64,000 nucleotides of DNA from contig OY829843.1 of the NCBI GenBank assembly GCA_963691885.1, forward strand, positions 3,348,001-3,412,000, given 5' to 3'. The first letter of the stretch is position 1, and every line of letters begins with the position of its first letter. Below, in pieces: positions 1-8,761 of this stretch. The notes under the pieces are model-generated. The model searched no databases. It saw only the letters and a program-made list of their open reading frames with translations, and was not told the DNA's origin. Both the position numbers and the translations under genes were made by a program. This DNA is from G963691885 sp963691885 (GTDB lineage Bacteria > Pseudomonadota > Alphaproteobacteria > UBA8366 > Aestuariispiraceae).

Positions 1-1381
1 GTTCGCAGAAGATGGAAAACCCCACGCCCATCCGTTCGTGTTCGGCAAGCTCCTCGTCTGCCTCCATCGATTTTGGATCGCTGATCGCTTCGGCGGCCTT
101 TATCAGCGCCTCCGGATAGTTGCCACTGTCAAAGTACTTGTTGGTGATGTTTGTAAACGGCATCTCTTCGGGCTGTACAAGATTGCGTGCCCTGATATCG
201 ACCGGTGACATGCCGATCTCACGCGCAATACCGTCAAGAAGTAATTCAATCGCAAAACATACACCGGTGCGGGCCACACCCCTGAACGGCAGGATAGGCG
301 GTTTGTTGGTGGTGACCGATGTCGCGGAACAGCGATAGCCTTCCATCTTATAGGGGCCAGGCAGAATGCTGGTCACTTGGGCCGCTTCAAGACAGGCAGA
401 GAAGGGATAACTCGAGTAAGCGCCGGAATCGACAAGGGCGGTGCAGTCGACTGCTAGAAGTTTGCCGTCTTTGGTGGCATATCCGGTTATGTCGTAATGA
501 TGTTCTCGACAGTTCGCGCCCCCGGTTAGGTGTTCCCGCCGATCTTCAATCCACCTGATTGGCCGATCGAGTTTCATAGCGAGGAAGCCTGCACAGACCT
601 CTTCTGCCAACAGGATGCCTTTGTACCCAAACCCGCCTCCGACATCAGGTGAAATTATGCGGACTTGACCGTGGTCCAAGCCCAGGCATTCCGCCAGACC
701 AGTGCGGACAATATGCGGCATTTGGGTCGCCGAATGCAGTGTCAGAATTTCAAGAGTTCGGTCCCATACCGCGACCAACCCTCGCCCCTCAATCGGTGCC
801 ATGCATTGGCGAGCCGTTCGGAAGGTTTTGTGGATCACGACATCTGCCTTTTCTCGCGCGGTTTCAAAATTTACCTCTGTATGCGTTTCCAAGAAGGCGT
901 TCTTGTCCCAGCTCTCATGTATAAGCGGCATCTGTACGGATTGTGCGGTGGTCATTTCGGACACGGCCGGCAACTCGTCAAAAGAGACATCGACCCGTTC
1001 TGCAATGTCTTCAGCAATCGCGCGGCTCTCCGCGAGACAGGCAACGATGGGTTCCCCAACATGACGAACTTTGTCCTCTGCCAATATTGGTTGAACAGAG
1101 CTGCGAAAGCCCGGGAGTCCTGAATCAGCTCTGATTCCATTCACAGCTGTAAGATGGCTCGCGCTGAAGACCTGACCGCTATACGCTTCTGGAATGTGGA
1201 GGGCAGTGATCCTTGCATGGGCAAGGGGACTTCTTAGAAATGCAAGCTCCAGCATGCCGGCCAATTTGATGTCGCCGACGAAACGCCCCTTACCGTTCAG
1301 CAGACGGTCATCTTCTTGGCGTGTCTGACTGGCGCCGATACCTGAAGGGTTTTTGTCTTTGGCCGTAGAGCCACTGCCCAT
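1..1381 (-). CDS. Xanthine dehydrogenase-family molybdopterin-binding subunit, partial
   Basis: The reading frame is open from an ATG at 1381 to the left edge (about 460 residues), so the C-terminal 40 percent or so is missing. AGAAGGAAAG lies just upstream as ribosome binding site. The N-terminus has the hammerhead-type opening (ED-D-LLNGKGRFVGDI) and, around residue 240, the diagnostic DVGGGFGYKG glycine loop, followed by RPIRWIEDRREHL. Family members carry the molybdenum cofactor and hydroxylate aldehydes, purines or N-heterocycles, or oxidise CO. The equivalent of the active-site loop reads RGVARTG, unlike the cysteine loop of the CoxL at 36.1-38.5 kb, so this is not a form I CO dehydrogenase. 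The small iron-sulfur and FAD subunits are not seen; if present they lie off the left edge. Substrate unknown. Confidence 0.88.
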   Translation of the reverse strand, partial: MGSGSTAKDKNPSGIGASQTRQEDDRLLNGKGRFVGDIKLAGMLELAFLRSPLAHARITALHIPEAYSGQVFSASHLTAVNGIRADSGLPGFRSSVQPILAEDKVRHVGEPIVACLAESRAIAEDIAERVDVSFDELPAVSEMTTAQSVQMPLIHESWDKNAFLETHTEVNFETAREKADVVIHKTFRTARQCMAPIEGRGLVAVWDRTLEILTLHSATQMPHIVRTGLAECLGLDHGQVRIISPDVGGGFGYKGILLAEEVCAGFLAMKLDRPIRWIEDRREHLTGGANCREHHYDITGYATKDGKLLAVDCTALVDSGAYSSYPFSACLEAAQVTSILPGPYKMEGYRCSATSVTTNKPPILPFRGVARTGVCFAIELLLDGIAREIGMSPVDIRARNLVQPEEMPFTNITNKYFDSGNYPEALIKAAEAISDPKSMEADEELAEHERMGVGFSIFCE

Positions 1382-1610
1382 GTTACTTTCCTTCTGAATC
1401 ATGATTGCGGATCATGATTGTTGTATCTTCGTGACTTGTCAGACATCAGGTTCACGCCGCGCCATATGCATTTATATTGAACCCTGAAAATTTGTCACGG
1501 AGATGTTGGTAGTTGCAACTTTTTTCTTTTTCATCGTTGATAACGCAGCTAAATTCAAACGACTTCGGTATTTGAAACGTTTAAGTTATCAACGAATGGA
1601 TTGATACGTC

Positions 1611-2873
1611 ATGACTGATTCTGCTTTTGAGACGATTATTGAAAACGGTCGGGTGATCGACCCGTTGGCAGGTTTGGACGGGGCATTTGATGTCGGCATA
1701 CGTGACGGCAAAATTAAGGCGGTTTCACCCAGTCTGAAAAACAGCGCGGCGCTCAATCGGTTTGACGCGAGCGGACATCTTGTCATACCGGGAATGATCG
1801 ATACCCATGCGCATGTTTATCAACATGTTACAGGAAAATTCGGACTTGAACCCGACCTTGTCGGTGTTCGATCAGGTGTCACCACGCTGATTGATCAGGG
1901 CGGGCCGAGTTGCATGACACTGGGCGGCTTTCGACATTTCATTGCAGAGCAAAGCGCATCGCGGGTACTGGCCTATATTTCAAGTTACCTGGTTGGTGGG
2001 CTTGAAGGTCATCTCTATCCCGAATTGTATGGGCCGAACGGCGTCAATGCCGAGCATACGATACGGGTCGCGAAGGAAAATCTGGACTTGGTAAGAGGGG
2101 TGAAAGCACACGCAGAGATTGGTGGTCAATCGCGTTGGGGCCTTGACGTCATCAAGATTGGTGCTCGGATCGCAAGGGAAACCGACTTGCCACTCTACAT
2201 CCATCTCGGTCAACTCTGGCCCACCGATGAGTCCGGGCGCATCCCGGATGCGGATGAATTGATCCGGGAGTTGATACCGATTATGAAACCCGGTGATGTT
2301 CTGGCTCATCCTTTTACCAGACACCCCGGTGGCTTTGTTTCGTCAACGGGCGAAGTTCATCCTGTCCTGCTTGAAGCGGCCGACAAGAAACAGATCCTGA
2401 TCGATGTGGGGCATGGATCACATTTCAGTTTTGAGTCTGCCAGACAGGTGCTCGATGCCGGTATTATGCCTTATACCCTTGGCGCGGATATGCATGGCTA
2501 CAATGTTTCGGTGCCCGACGCCGCATCGGACGCCGTGCGGGAATCAAACCCGTTCTTTGGTGTCGCTCCGTTCAACCTCACCATTGCCATGACAGAATTA
2601 TTGTATCTCGGACTTTCACTTCGTGAAGTTATTGCGATGGTGACGTCGCATCCTGCAAAACTGTTGCGCATGGAAGATCAGATCGGCTCGCTTCAACCTG
2701 GTTTTGATGCGGATGTCAGTGTCTTGACGCTGGAAACCGGCGCATTTCAATTGTCCGACAATACCGGTCTAAAGGTAACCAGCGACACCTTGATACGTCC
2801 CGCATTCTGTTTGCGCGCGGGTGTTCGTTATGATGCAGATTCAGTCTTTATCCCGGATGCAATTGCGGCCTGA
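1611..2873 (+). CDS. Amidohydrolase/deacetylase family metallohydrolase
   Basis: A 420-residue TIM-barrel amidohydrolase of the dihydroorotase-like superfamily. Metal ligands are visible: DTHAH (H66, H68), a probable carboxylated lysine in GVKAHAE (K165), the histidine in LYIHLG (near 198), the DVGHGSHF segment and GADMH near the C-terminal end of the barrel. A C-terminal beta-sandwich segment with GFDADVSVL is typical of the family. Relatives are annotated as amidohydrolase/deacetylases acting on cyclic or N-acylated substrates; the true substrate is unknown. It is divergent from the molybdenum hydroxylase at 1-1381 and lies upstream of the carbohydrate ABC genes on the same strand, so it may process an imported compound. 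The start ATG at 1611 fits the family N-terminus. Confidence 0.85.
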   Translation: MTDSAFETIIENGRVIDPLAGLDGAFDVGIRDGKIKAVSPSLKNSAALNRFDASGHLVIPGMIDTHAHVYQHVTGKFGLEPDLVGVRSGVTTLIDQGGPSCMTLGGFRHFIAEQSASRVLAYISSYLVGGLEGHLYPELYGPNGVNAEHTIRVAKENLDLVRGVKAHAEIGGQSRWGLDVIKIGARIARETDLPLYIHLGQLWPTDESGRIPDADELIRELIPIMKPGDVLAHPFTRHPGGFVSSTGEVHPVLLEAADKKQILIDVGHGSHFSFESARQVLDAGIMPYTLGADMHGYNVSVPDAASDAVRESNPFFGVAPFNLTIAMTELLYLGLSLREVIAMVTSHPAKLLRMEDQIGSLQPGFDADVSVLTLETGAFQLSDNTGLKVTSDTLIRPAFCLRAGVRYDADSVFIPDAIAA

Positions 2874-3255
2874 TCGCAAAGAGAGTTTCTGTGTTTGGGG
2901 CTTTTGATTGGTCCTCCGCTTCGTGAAGGGTGCCTGATTTTTATGTACACTCTGATCTAAAAAACAGCAATCGAACTTGGATTAGGCAAGCAGGAAGCTC
3001 ATTACACAAAATTAAGTAGTAATTACGACTATTCTCTTGACAAACTTTTCGCTTTCGGAGGCCCGTTTATGTTATGTACTGCAACATGCACGCGGATACT
3101 TGGTGTGGTCCAAGCTCAAAGGCTCGGGATAGCCGATGTCTCCCGATGGGTGACTGCCGAGGTGTTTTAAAGCCTCGAAGTCCTCGTGACTGCGACATCC
3201 GCTCCGTCAACTTGCGGTCTGACCATTGTTTTCCAAAAAAGGTGGGCGCTGATCG
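2874..3255. other. Intergenic region, no gene seen
   Basis: 382 bases between the amidohydrolase and the ABC operon. It should hold the promoter of the ABC genes. A TTGACA lies at 3037-3042, but I see no matching -10 box at normal spacing, so no promoter is called. The short open frames here have no recognisable protein character. Confidence 0.5.
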
Positions 3256-4386
3256 ATGTCTACCGTGAACTTTGACGGCATCTGGAAACGATATGGAACG
3301 GTTGAGGCGGTTAAAAACGTTGACCTGACCTGTCCTCAGGGGGAGATGCTGGCCCTGCTTGGGCCGTCCGGTTGTGGCAAGAGTTCAATTCTTAAGATGG
3401 TAGCAGGCGTCGAAGAGGTGAGCGAAGGGGAAATTACCTTCGATGGCAAACCAGTGTCTCACCTTGCTCCTGGTGTTCGCAATATTGCAATGGTGTTTGA
3501 GGATTATGCGCTCTATCCACACCTGACAGCCGAAGCGAACATCGCCTTTCCGCTCAAGGTTCGGGGCATTCCTGCCAGGGCGGCGCGAGAGCGTGTGGAA
3601 GAAGTAATAAATCTGCTCGCTTTGGAAGAGGTTAGGACCCAGAAAGTCAGTGGTTTATCTGGCGGTGCGCAACAGAGAATTTCTATCGGTCGTGCGCTGG
3701 TTCGAGATCCTGAGTTGATCTTGTTTGATGAACCGTTGAGCCATCTGGATGGCGATCAAAAAGTTCAACTGCGCTCAGAGATAAAACGTCTGCAACAAAC
3801 AGCCCACTTGACCTCAATTCTTGTCACTCACGATCAGAGCGAAGCGATTGCCATGGCCGACCGTGTCGCTGTGATGAACGATGGTGAGTTGCAGCAGGTG
3901 GGAACTCCACAGGATCTCTACCATACCCCGGCAAATCTTCTTGTCGCGAATTTCATTGGCGAGCCGCCGATGAACCTGTTGTCCATGAACCTACATCAAT
4001 CGGGACACGGTGCTCAATTCATCATGGATGGATTGACACTTTCATTTTCGAATGACCCCAGGATGGCCGGGTTTGTCAGTTGTTTTGACGCTGCCAGCGT
4101 AATCGTGGGGATAAGGCCGGAGGATATTCAGGTTTCTTTTGGACAGCTTGAAGGATCGCAGAAGGGCTCAGTGTCCGAGATCTTTACCGGGCGTGTCGAC
4201 TATGTGGAGCCGCGCGGCGACAGTGATGTGCTGACAATAGTTTCAGATGGGAATGTTGTCGTCGTCGTAGAAACGGATGGACCAACGGCGTTTTCCAGAG
4301 ACGACCGTTTGAACCTTACGGTGGCGCCCGAAAGCCTTTATTTCTTCTCATCAACCACTCAATGTGCGCTGGGTCGAATATCATGA
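3256..4386 (+). CDS. Carbohydrate ABC transporter ATP-binding protein (first of two)
   Basis: A 376-residue MalK/UgpC-type ATPase. Walker A GPSGCGKS is at about residues 36-43, the signature LSGGAQQR near 135, Walker B LILFDEPLSHLD, and an intact H-loop (LVTHDQ). The C-terminal part is a TOBE regulatory domain (GIRPEDIQVSF). The Q-loop reads MVFEDYALYPH, with Glu where MalK has Gln; the second ATPase shares this, so it is probably a subfamily trait. It overlaps the next gene by four bases (ATGA), indicating translational coupling. Together with the next ATPase it likely forms a heterodimer energising import of a sugar or polyol delivered by the binding protein at 5592-7004. Confidence 0.92.
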   Translation: MSTVNFDGIWKRYGTVEAVKNVDLTCPQGEMLALLGPSGCGKSSILKMVAGVEEVSEGEITFDGKPVSHLAPGVRNIAMVFEDYALYPHLTAEANIAFPLKVRGIPARAARERVEEVINLLALEEVRTQKVSGLSGGAQQRISIGRALVRDPELILFDEPLSHLDGDQKVQLRSEIKRLQQTAHLTSILVTHDQSEAIAMADRVAVMNDGELQQVGTPQDLYHTPANLLVANFIGEPPMNLLSMNLHQSGHGAQFIMDGLTLSFSNDPRMAGFVSCFDAASVIVGIRPEDIQVSFGQLEGSQKGSVSEIFTGRVDYVEPRGDSDVLTIVSDGNVVVVVETDGPTAFSRDDRLNLTVAPESLYFFSSTTQCALGRIS

Positions 4387-5576
4387 TCGGCACGTTTGAA
4401 AAGGCCGGGCTGTCGGTTCGGAATTTATCAAAGGGATTTGGCGATCTGCAGGCCTTGAGTGATGTCACGCTCAACGTCAAGCCAGGTGAGGTGTTGTCCG
4501 TAACCGGGCCATCCGGTGCCGGGAAAACGACCCTGTGTAAATGTATTGCGGGCCTGGTCTCTTCCGACGCCGGGATGTTGCACCTTGGCGGACAGGACCT
4601 GGCTTACTTGGCGGCCGGTGAACGTCGTGTTGCGTTTCTGTTTGAGAGCTATGCGCTCTATCCCCACAAGTCGGTTTTTGAGAACGCGGCATCACCCCTT
4701 GAAGCACCCGGACAGCAACCGAAATTGTCGACCGACGAAATAGCGGCGCGTGTCCGGAAGGAATTGGAACTTTTGGCGATCGATCATCTTGAGCATCGTT
4801 TACCGTCTGAATTGTCTGGCGGGCAGAAGCAACGTGCTGCCCTAGCAAGGGCGCTGGTTCAGCGCGATGCAGGGCTCACAATTCTTGATGAACCGATCTC
4901 CCATCTCGATGCGAAGTTGCGTCACCGGTTGAGAGGGGAAATCAAGCGCGAGATGGCAGGCCGAGCCAGCCCTGCAATTTGGGTGACGCGAGACGGGTTG
5001 GAGGCGCTCTCCGTCGGAGACCGGGTTGCCATCCTGATAAATGGACGCATCGCCCAGATTGCCACACCTCAGAATGTCTGGGCAGCGCCCGCGAATACGC
5101 AGGTCGCTCGACTAATTGGTGATCCGCCGATGAACCTCTTGGACGCAACTCTCCTAAAAGAGGGCGAGACAGCTTTCGGGGTTTTAAACGGGGGGGTGCG
5201 CATTTCATTACCCCCCGAATGCTATGCGCGTCTTGATGCGGCAACCAGGGGCACGAACCTTGTCGAGGGTGGGGCGGTGATCCTCGGCATCAAACCCCGC
5301 GACGTCGAGTTGCGGCGTCTCAAGAGCGTGGAGGAGATCTCCTTTGAGGTCGCATCGGTTGAGCCTTTCGGAAAGCATGATCTTGTTTCCCTGTTGATCG
5401 GGGATACGGCGTTCAAGGTGAAAACCAGAGATGACCATGGTCTGAGAGTTGGCCACAGAGCCGGCTTGCGGATTGTCGGGGACGTAACATTTTTCGAGCG
5501 AGCCAGTGGTGATCGGATAAAGACGTTGGAATTGAGTAGTGGTTCAACCGAGGGACGGGCTGTGCCCGCTCTCTAA
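4383..5576 (+). CDS. Carbohydrate ABC transporter ATP-binding protein (second of two)
   Basis: 397 residues from the ATG at 4383, which overlaps the previous stop as ATGA; this start is preferred over a longer in-frame one at 4362. Walker A (GPSGAGKT), LSGGQKQR and Walker B (LTILDEPISHLD) are present, and a TOBE domain follows. Two switch residues deviate: the Q-loop has Glu (FLFESYALYPH), and the H-loop histidine is replaced by arginine (WVTRDGLEAL where the family has VTHDQ). The H-loop change would be expected to weaken hydrolysis at one composite site, so this may be the non-catalytic partner of an asymmetric heterodimer with the protein at 3256-4386. The substrate is unknown. Confidence 0.9.
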   Translation: MIGTFEKAGLSVRNLSKGFGDLQALSDVTLNVKPGEVLSVTGPSGAGKTTLCKCIAGLVSSDAGMLHLGGQDLAYLAAGERRVAFLFESYALYPHKSVFENAASPLEAPGQQPKLSTDEIAARVRKELELLAIDHLEHRLPSELSGGQKQRAALARALVQRDAGLTILDEPISHLDAKLRHRLRGEIKREMAGRASPAIWVTRDGLEALSVGDRVAILINGRIAQIATPQNVWAAPANTQVARLIGDPPMNLLDATLLKEGETAFGVLNGGVRISLPPECYARLDAATRGTNLVEGGAVILGIKPRDVELRRLKSVEEISFEVASVEPFGKHDLVSLLIGDTAFKVKTRDDHGLRVGHRAGLRIVGDVTFFERASGDRIKTLELSSGSTEGRAVPAL

Positions 5577-5591
5577 ATGTGGGAGATGATG

Positions 5592-7004
5592 ATGAGTAAA
5601 GCCTACAAAAGTACTGGAGTATCTGCAATTCGCAGTGTCGGTCTGGCGGCGATCCTTGCCCTTGTGGCCCAGGCGGGACCTGCATTGGCATGGACGTATA
5701 AGGAAGCAGCCGAACCTTACAAGGGAACAACCATTCGGGTGCTCGATGAGATTACACCGCTGCAAGAAATACTGAAGAACATCGTGCCGGAGTTTACCGC
5801 TGAAACCGGCATCATTGTTGAGTATGAACTGCTCAACCATTTTGAAGTGATTAACAAAGGTCAGGCCGATATGTTGTCTGGTCGCGGTTACTATGACGCG
5901 GTGATGTTGCATGGTTTCCAAATTGGTCCGATGCTGTCGGCGGGCACCCTGCGACCGATAGACGATATGATCGGCAACGCCAACCTTATGAACCCGGAAT
6001 TCGATGAAGATGATCTTATCGATCCGGCCTATGCGACGACGGCGGCCTATGGTGATGATCGTTATGGTTTCATCAACTGGAACTATAATCAGGTCTATTG
6101 GGCTCGTGATGATTTGTTATCGCATCCAGATGAAAAGGCCGCGTTCAAGGCGAAATACGGCTACGATCTTGGACCTGCAAAAACCTTTAAGGAATTGCGG
6201 GATGTTGCTGAGTTTTTCACTCGTCCGGCAGGTGAAACACTTGCTGGCGAAACCCTTGAAAGTGATTTTTATGGGATTGTCATGGAAGGGATCAAGGGTG
6301 GATCAACCTTTCTCTCCCTTTGGGGCAACTTCATAAAATCATATGGTGGTGATATTGTTGATGCGGACGGTAAGCCAACATTTGATCGTCCGGAGAATAT
6401 CGAAGCCATTAAGATCTGGGCCGACCTCTGGAAGTTTGCGCCACCGGGTATGGCTGAATACTCGCTGATTGATGTGCCAACAGTCATGGGTAATGGCATT
6501 GCGGCCCAGGCTATCGCCTGGTCGGATTTTGTTCTTGGTGTTGACCAGGAAGGCGCCTCACCATACGCGGGTCAATTCACTTATGGGGCGATGCCTTACA
6601 AGGAGGGGATGGAAGCGGCCCGCAGCGTAGAAGCCGAACCTTCGGTAACGGTTATCAGCACGCATACCGAAAACCCGGAAGCAACCTTCCTTTTTATTCA
6701 ATGGATGGCTGAACGCAAGCAACAGGAAAAGCTTTTGGAAGCCGGCCAGGGTGGGGTTCCGATTTGGGAGAGCAGTTGGGCACTGCCAGTCTTACAGGAT
6801 GGTAGATTGGCAAGCCTGTTCACGGCGATGCAGAGCTCCCTGCAGGTTGGAGTTGGTAAGCCGAAGATGCCTGACTTCTATGAGTTGTATGATGTTCTGA
6901 CAGGAATCTCCCAGGAAATCGGGCTAGGACGTCTTTCTCCGGAAGAAGGAACTAAGAAGGCGCAGGATGCGATGCTTGAGATTTGTAACCCGTGTCTGCT
7001 CTAG
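5592..7004 (+). CDS. Extracellular solute-binding protein, family 1
   Basis: About 470 residues with a Sec signal peptide (hydrophobic core AAILALVAQAG, cleavage after PALA). Several ATG codons run together at 5577-5592; the GGGAG at 5581-5585 best positions ATG 5592. The mature protein resembles large carbohydrate-binding proteins of CUT1 importers: an early TIRVLDE strand, the repeated AIAW/DFVLG lobe and the late TENPEATFLFIQWM helix. It would capture a sugar or polyol in the periplasm for the two ATPases encoded just upstream. A stable hairpin follows the stop codon, then the first permease gene, which is truncated, so the transporter is probably not functional from this locus alone. Confidence 0.9.
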   Translation: MSKAYKSTGVSAIRSVGLAAILALVAQAGPALAWTYKEAAEPYKGTTIRVLDEITPLQEILKNIVPEFTAETGIIVEYELLNHFEVINKGQADMLSGRGYYDAVMLHGFQIGPMLSAGTLRPIDDMIGNANLMNPEFDEDDLIDPAYATTAAYGDDRYGFINWNYNQVYWARDDLLSHPDEKAAFKAKYGYDLGPAKTFKELRDVAEFFTRPAGETLAGETLESDFYGIVMEGIKGGSTFLSLWGNFIKSYGGDIVDADGKPTFDRPENIEAIKIWADLWKFAPPGMAEYSLIDVPTVMGNGIAAQAIAWSDFVLGVDQEGASPYAGQFTYGAMPYKEGMEAARSVEAEPSVTVISTHTENPEATFLFIQWMAERKQQEKLLEAGQGGVPIWESSWALPVLQDGRLASLFTAMQSSLQVGVGKPKMPDFYELYDVLTGISQEIGLGRLSPEEGTKKAQDAMLEICNPCLL

Positions 7005-7027
7005 AACTAGTATTTCGCGTGCAAGGG

Positions 7028-7050
7028 GATGCGTCTGTTGCGGACGCATC
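7028..7050 (+). promoter_or_regulatory. Intercistronic mRNA hairpin
   Basis: Perfect 8-bp inverted repeat GATGCGTC / GACGCATC with a 7-base loop, 24 bases after the binding-protein stop codon and 40 before the permease start. There is no strong T-run. Such hairpins after binding-protein genes usually stabilise the upstream message and give differential expression rather than full termination; that role is inferred. Confidence 0.6.
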
Positions 7051-7089
7051 TCTCTTGGCTGAGAGGTTCGAACCGATGGTCAGTCCGCC

Positions 7090-7470
7090 ATGACAGAACC
7101 CACCAGTATCCTCCGAGCTGAACCAAAACGTGCCGACATAGAGCCTTTTTGGTACCCCTACTTGCTCATGGCGCCGGCCATGGTAACCTTGACCATCGCC
7201 GCATTGGTCCCATTCTTGTTTGCGGTGTTTATCAATTTTCATGAAATGAAATTTGCCCGCCTCGGTGATTTCGCCGGTTTTGCCAATTATGTTGAATTAT
7301 TGAGCGATGAGCGGTTCTGGAGTTCGCTTGGCGTCGCGCTGGTTTTTGTCCTGATTGCGGTTCCCCTTGAATTTATGCTGGGCCTTGCCGGGGCTTTGAT
7401 TTTGAGCCAACCGATCTGGGGGCGCTCTCTCCTGATAGGCACCCCCTCTGTAACCCGCTTTCTTCCATAG
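7090..7470 (+). pseudogene. Truncated sugar ABC transporter permease (N-terminal third)
   Basis: The frame begins as a MalF/UgpA-type permease: cytoplasmic leader, first membrane segment (LLMAPAMVTLTIAALVPFLF), an FAGFANYVELLSDERFW periplasmic stretch, then a second and third hydrophobic segment (LGVALVFVLIAVPLEFMLGL). Homologous character ends at about GRSLLI (near 7437), and the frame stops shortly after in unrelated sequence. Normal members have about 290-310 residues and an EAA loop, both missing here. The rest of this permease and the expected second permease do not occur nearby. The break coincides with the IS3-associated scar, so I infer insertion plus deletion. Confidence 0.85.
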
Positions 7471-7732
7471 CGCCACGCACCGACACAAATGAAACGGTGC
7501 CCAAATTGTGCCCAAAAAACTGCCTGTGCTGATCTCCGCTATTCCTCGCGGAACAAGAAACAGTCCGCCCGCCGTCTTCCGGTTCCCTACAGCCCCTGCG
7601 GCCCTCGTACAGCTTCCCATTCGGAAGACTGACGGGCCTTGGGGTGCGCCGCCCGCCTGTGTCTCCGCCTGACCGGTCGCCATCGGACGGCCGCGATTGG
7701 CGCGGCCTCAAACAGCGAAGGAGACACAGACA
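7471..7732. other. Junction sequence of unclear origin
   Basis: About 260 bases between the broken permease and the transposase remnant, with no convincing gene on either strand. It carries a tandem 9-base direct repeat GTGCCCAAA (7497-7505 and 7508-7516) and GC-rich sequence unlike the neighbours. It may be the remains of another mobile element or of the original left part of the insertion sequence; I cannot identify it. Confidence 0.4.
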
Positions 7733-7879
7733 ATGAAACGCATAAGACCCGATATGGGAACTGATCAGGTTCGCGAGTTGAAGCGTTTGCAGCAGGAGAA
7801 TGAGCGACTACGTCGTGCAGTCTCGGATCTAACCCTCGATAAGTTGATACTGAAGGAAGCTGCGAAGGGAAACTTTTAA
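7733..7879 (+). pseudogene. IS3 orfA, N-terminally truncated
   Basis: 48 residues corresponding to the C-terminal leucine-zipper part of an IS3 OrfA (DMGTDQVRELKRLQQENERL, ending LTLDKLILKEAAKGNF). Full-length homologues have roughly 90 residues, with an N-terminal helix-turn-helix that is absent here. The stop codon overlaps the orfB frame near CTTTTAA, the usual place for the -1 programmed frameshift that makes the OrfAB transposase. Without the DNA-binding domain the fusion is unlikely to transpose. Confidence 0.8.
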
Positions 7880-7920
7880 GCCCTTCGCGCCGTCGTGCCT
7901 GTATTGATCATCTTCGGAAC

Positions 7921-8727
7921 ATGATGCCTGTGTCTGAACGTCGTGTTTGCGCTGTTCTGGGGCAACACCGTTCCACACAACGGCACGTTCCCAAGTGTCG
8001 TGATGATGAAGAGCGTCTGATAGCCGATATGGTCGAACTGACCCGTCAGTACGGGCGATATGGCTATCGTCGGATTGCTGCGCTGTTGAGAGACAGTGGC
8101 TGGCAAATCAATGACAAGAGGGTCGAGCGGTTATGGCGACGCGAAGGGTTGAAGGTTCCCATGAAGCAACCGAAGAGAAGACGGCTTTGGCTGAATGATG
8201 GATCGTGTGTTCGTCTGCGACCTCAGCACACCGATTATGTTTGGTCATACGATTTCGTACATCACCGAACAGAAGATGGAAGAGCATTCAGGATGCTCAA
8301 TATCCTGGATGAATACAGCCGTGAATGTCTGTCGATCCGTGTCAGACGAAAGCTCAACTCGACTGACGTGATCAATGTTCTGACCGATCTCTTCATCTTA
8401 CGGGGCATTCCCAGATATATCAGATCTGACAATGGGCCGGAGTTTGTTGCCAAAGCGGTCAGAAAATGGATCAACGCCGTTGGTGCCAGCACAGTCTACA
8501 TTGAACCAGGGTCTCCCTGGGAAAACGGCTACTGCGAAAGCTTCAATGCCCGGTTCAGAGACGAACTGCTCAACGGGGAAATATTCTACTCACTGAAAGA
8601 AGCACAGGTGGTCATCGAAGAATGGAGAAAGCACAATAATACCAAACGACCCCATAGTGCCTTGGGACATCGCCCTCCAGCTCCGGAGGTAGTCGTGCCG
8701 ATAGACCTAAAACCAACCATGCACTAA
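7921..8727 (+). CDS. IS3-family transposase OrfB (rve integrase core)
   Basis: 268 residues from the first ATG. The frame is open further upstream to about 7877 (SPSRRRACIDHLRN), consistent with expression by frameshifting from orfA. It contains the HTH_21-like segment (QYGRYGYRRIAALLRDSGW) and the rve catalytic core with a DDE triad: D in VWSYDFVH, D in RSDNGPEF and E in NGYCESFNAR. It ends RPHSALGHRPPAPE, as usual for this group. The gene appears intact, but its partner OrfA is truncated. Confidence 0.93.
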   Translation: MMPVSERRVCAVLGQHRSTQRHVPKCRDDEERLIADMVELTRQYGRYGYRRIAALLRDSGWQINDKRVERLWRREGLKVPMKQPKRRRLWLNDGSCVRLRPQHTDYVWSYDFVHHRTEDGRAFRMLNILDEYSRECLSIRVRRKLNSTDVINVLTDLFILRGIPRYIRSDNGPEFVAKAVRKWINAVGASTVYIEPGSPWENGYCESFNARFRDELLNGEIFYSLKEAQVVIEEWRKHNNTKRPHSALGHRPPAPEVVVPIDLKPTMH

Positions 8728-8761
8728 CATTCAACCCGGACCAATCGGGAGGGGCAGGTCA

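Larger units (their letters stand above)
7733..8761 (+). mobile_element. IS3-family insertion sequence, left end incomplete
   Basis: The element carries a remnant of orfA and an intact orfB. The right terminus is placed at about 8761 because the sequence GGACCAAT...GGTCA also terminates a second, degenerate copy at about 41499, and because secretin coding sequence resumes immediately after. Read inward, the right end begins TGACCTGCCCC, typical of IS3 termini. I could not find a matching left terminal repeat upstream, and orfA lacks its helix-turn-helix part, so the left end was probably lost or replaced. No flanking target duplication can be defined. Confidence 0.75.

Noticed and set aside
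3037..3042. TTGACA as a -35 promoter element for the ABC operon
   Set aside because: No acceptable -10 hexamer at 16-18 bp; the nearest TATGTT is 25 bp away.
7297..7711. Two overlapping leftward open frames over the permease/IS junction
   Set aside because: They run antisense to clear permease coding sequence and are arginine/proline-rich, as expected of shadow frames.
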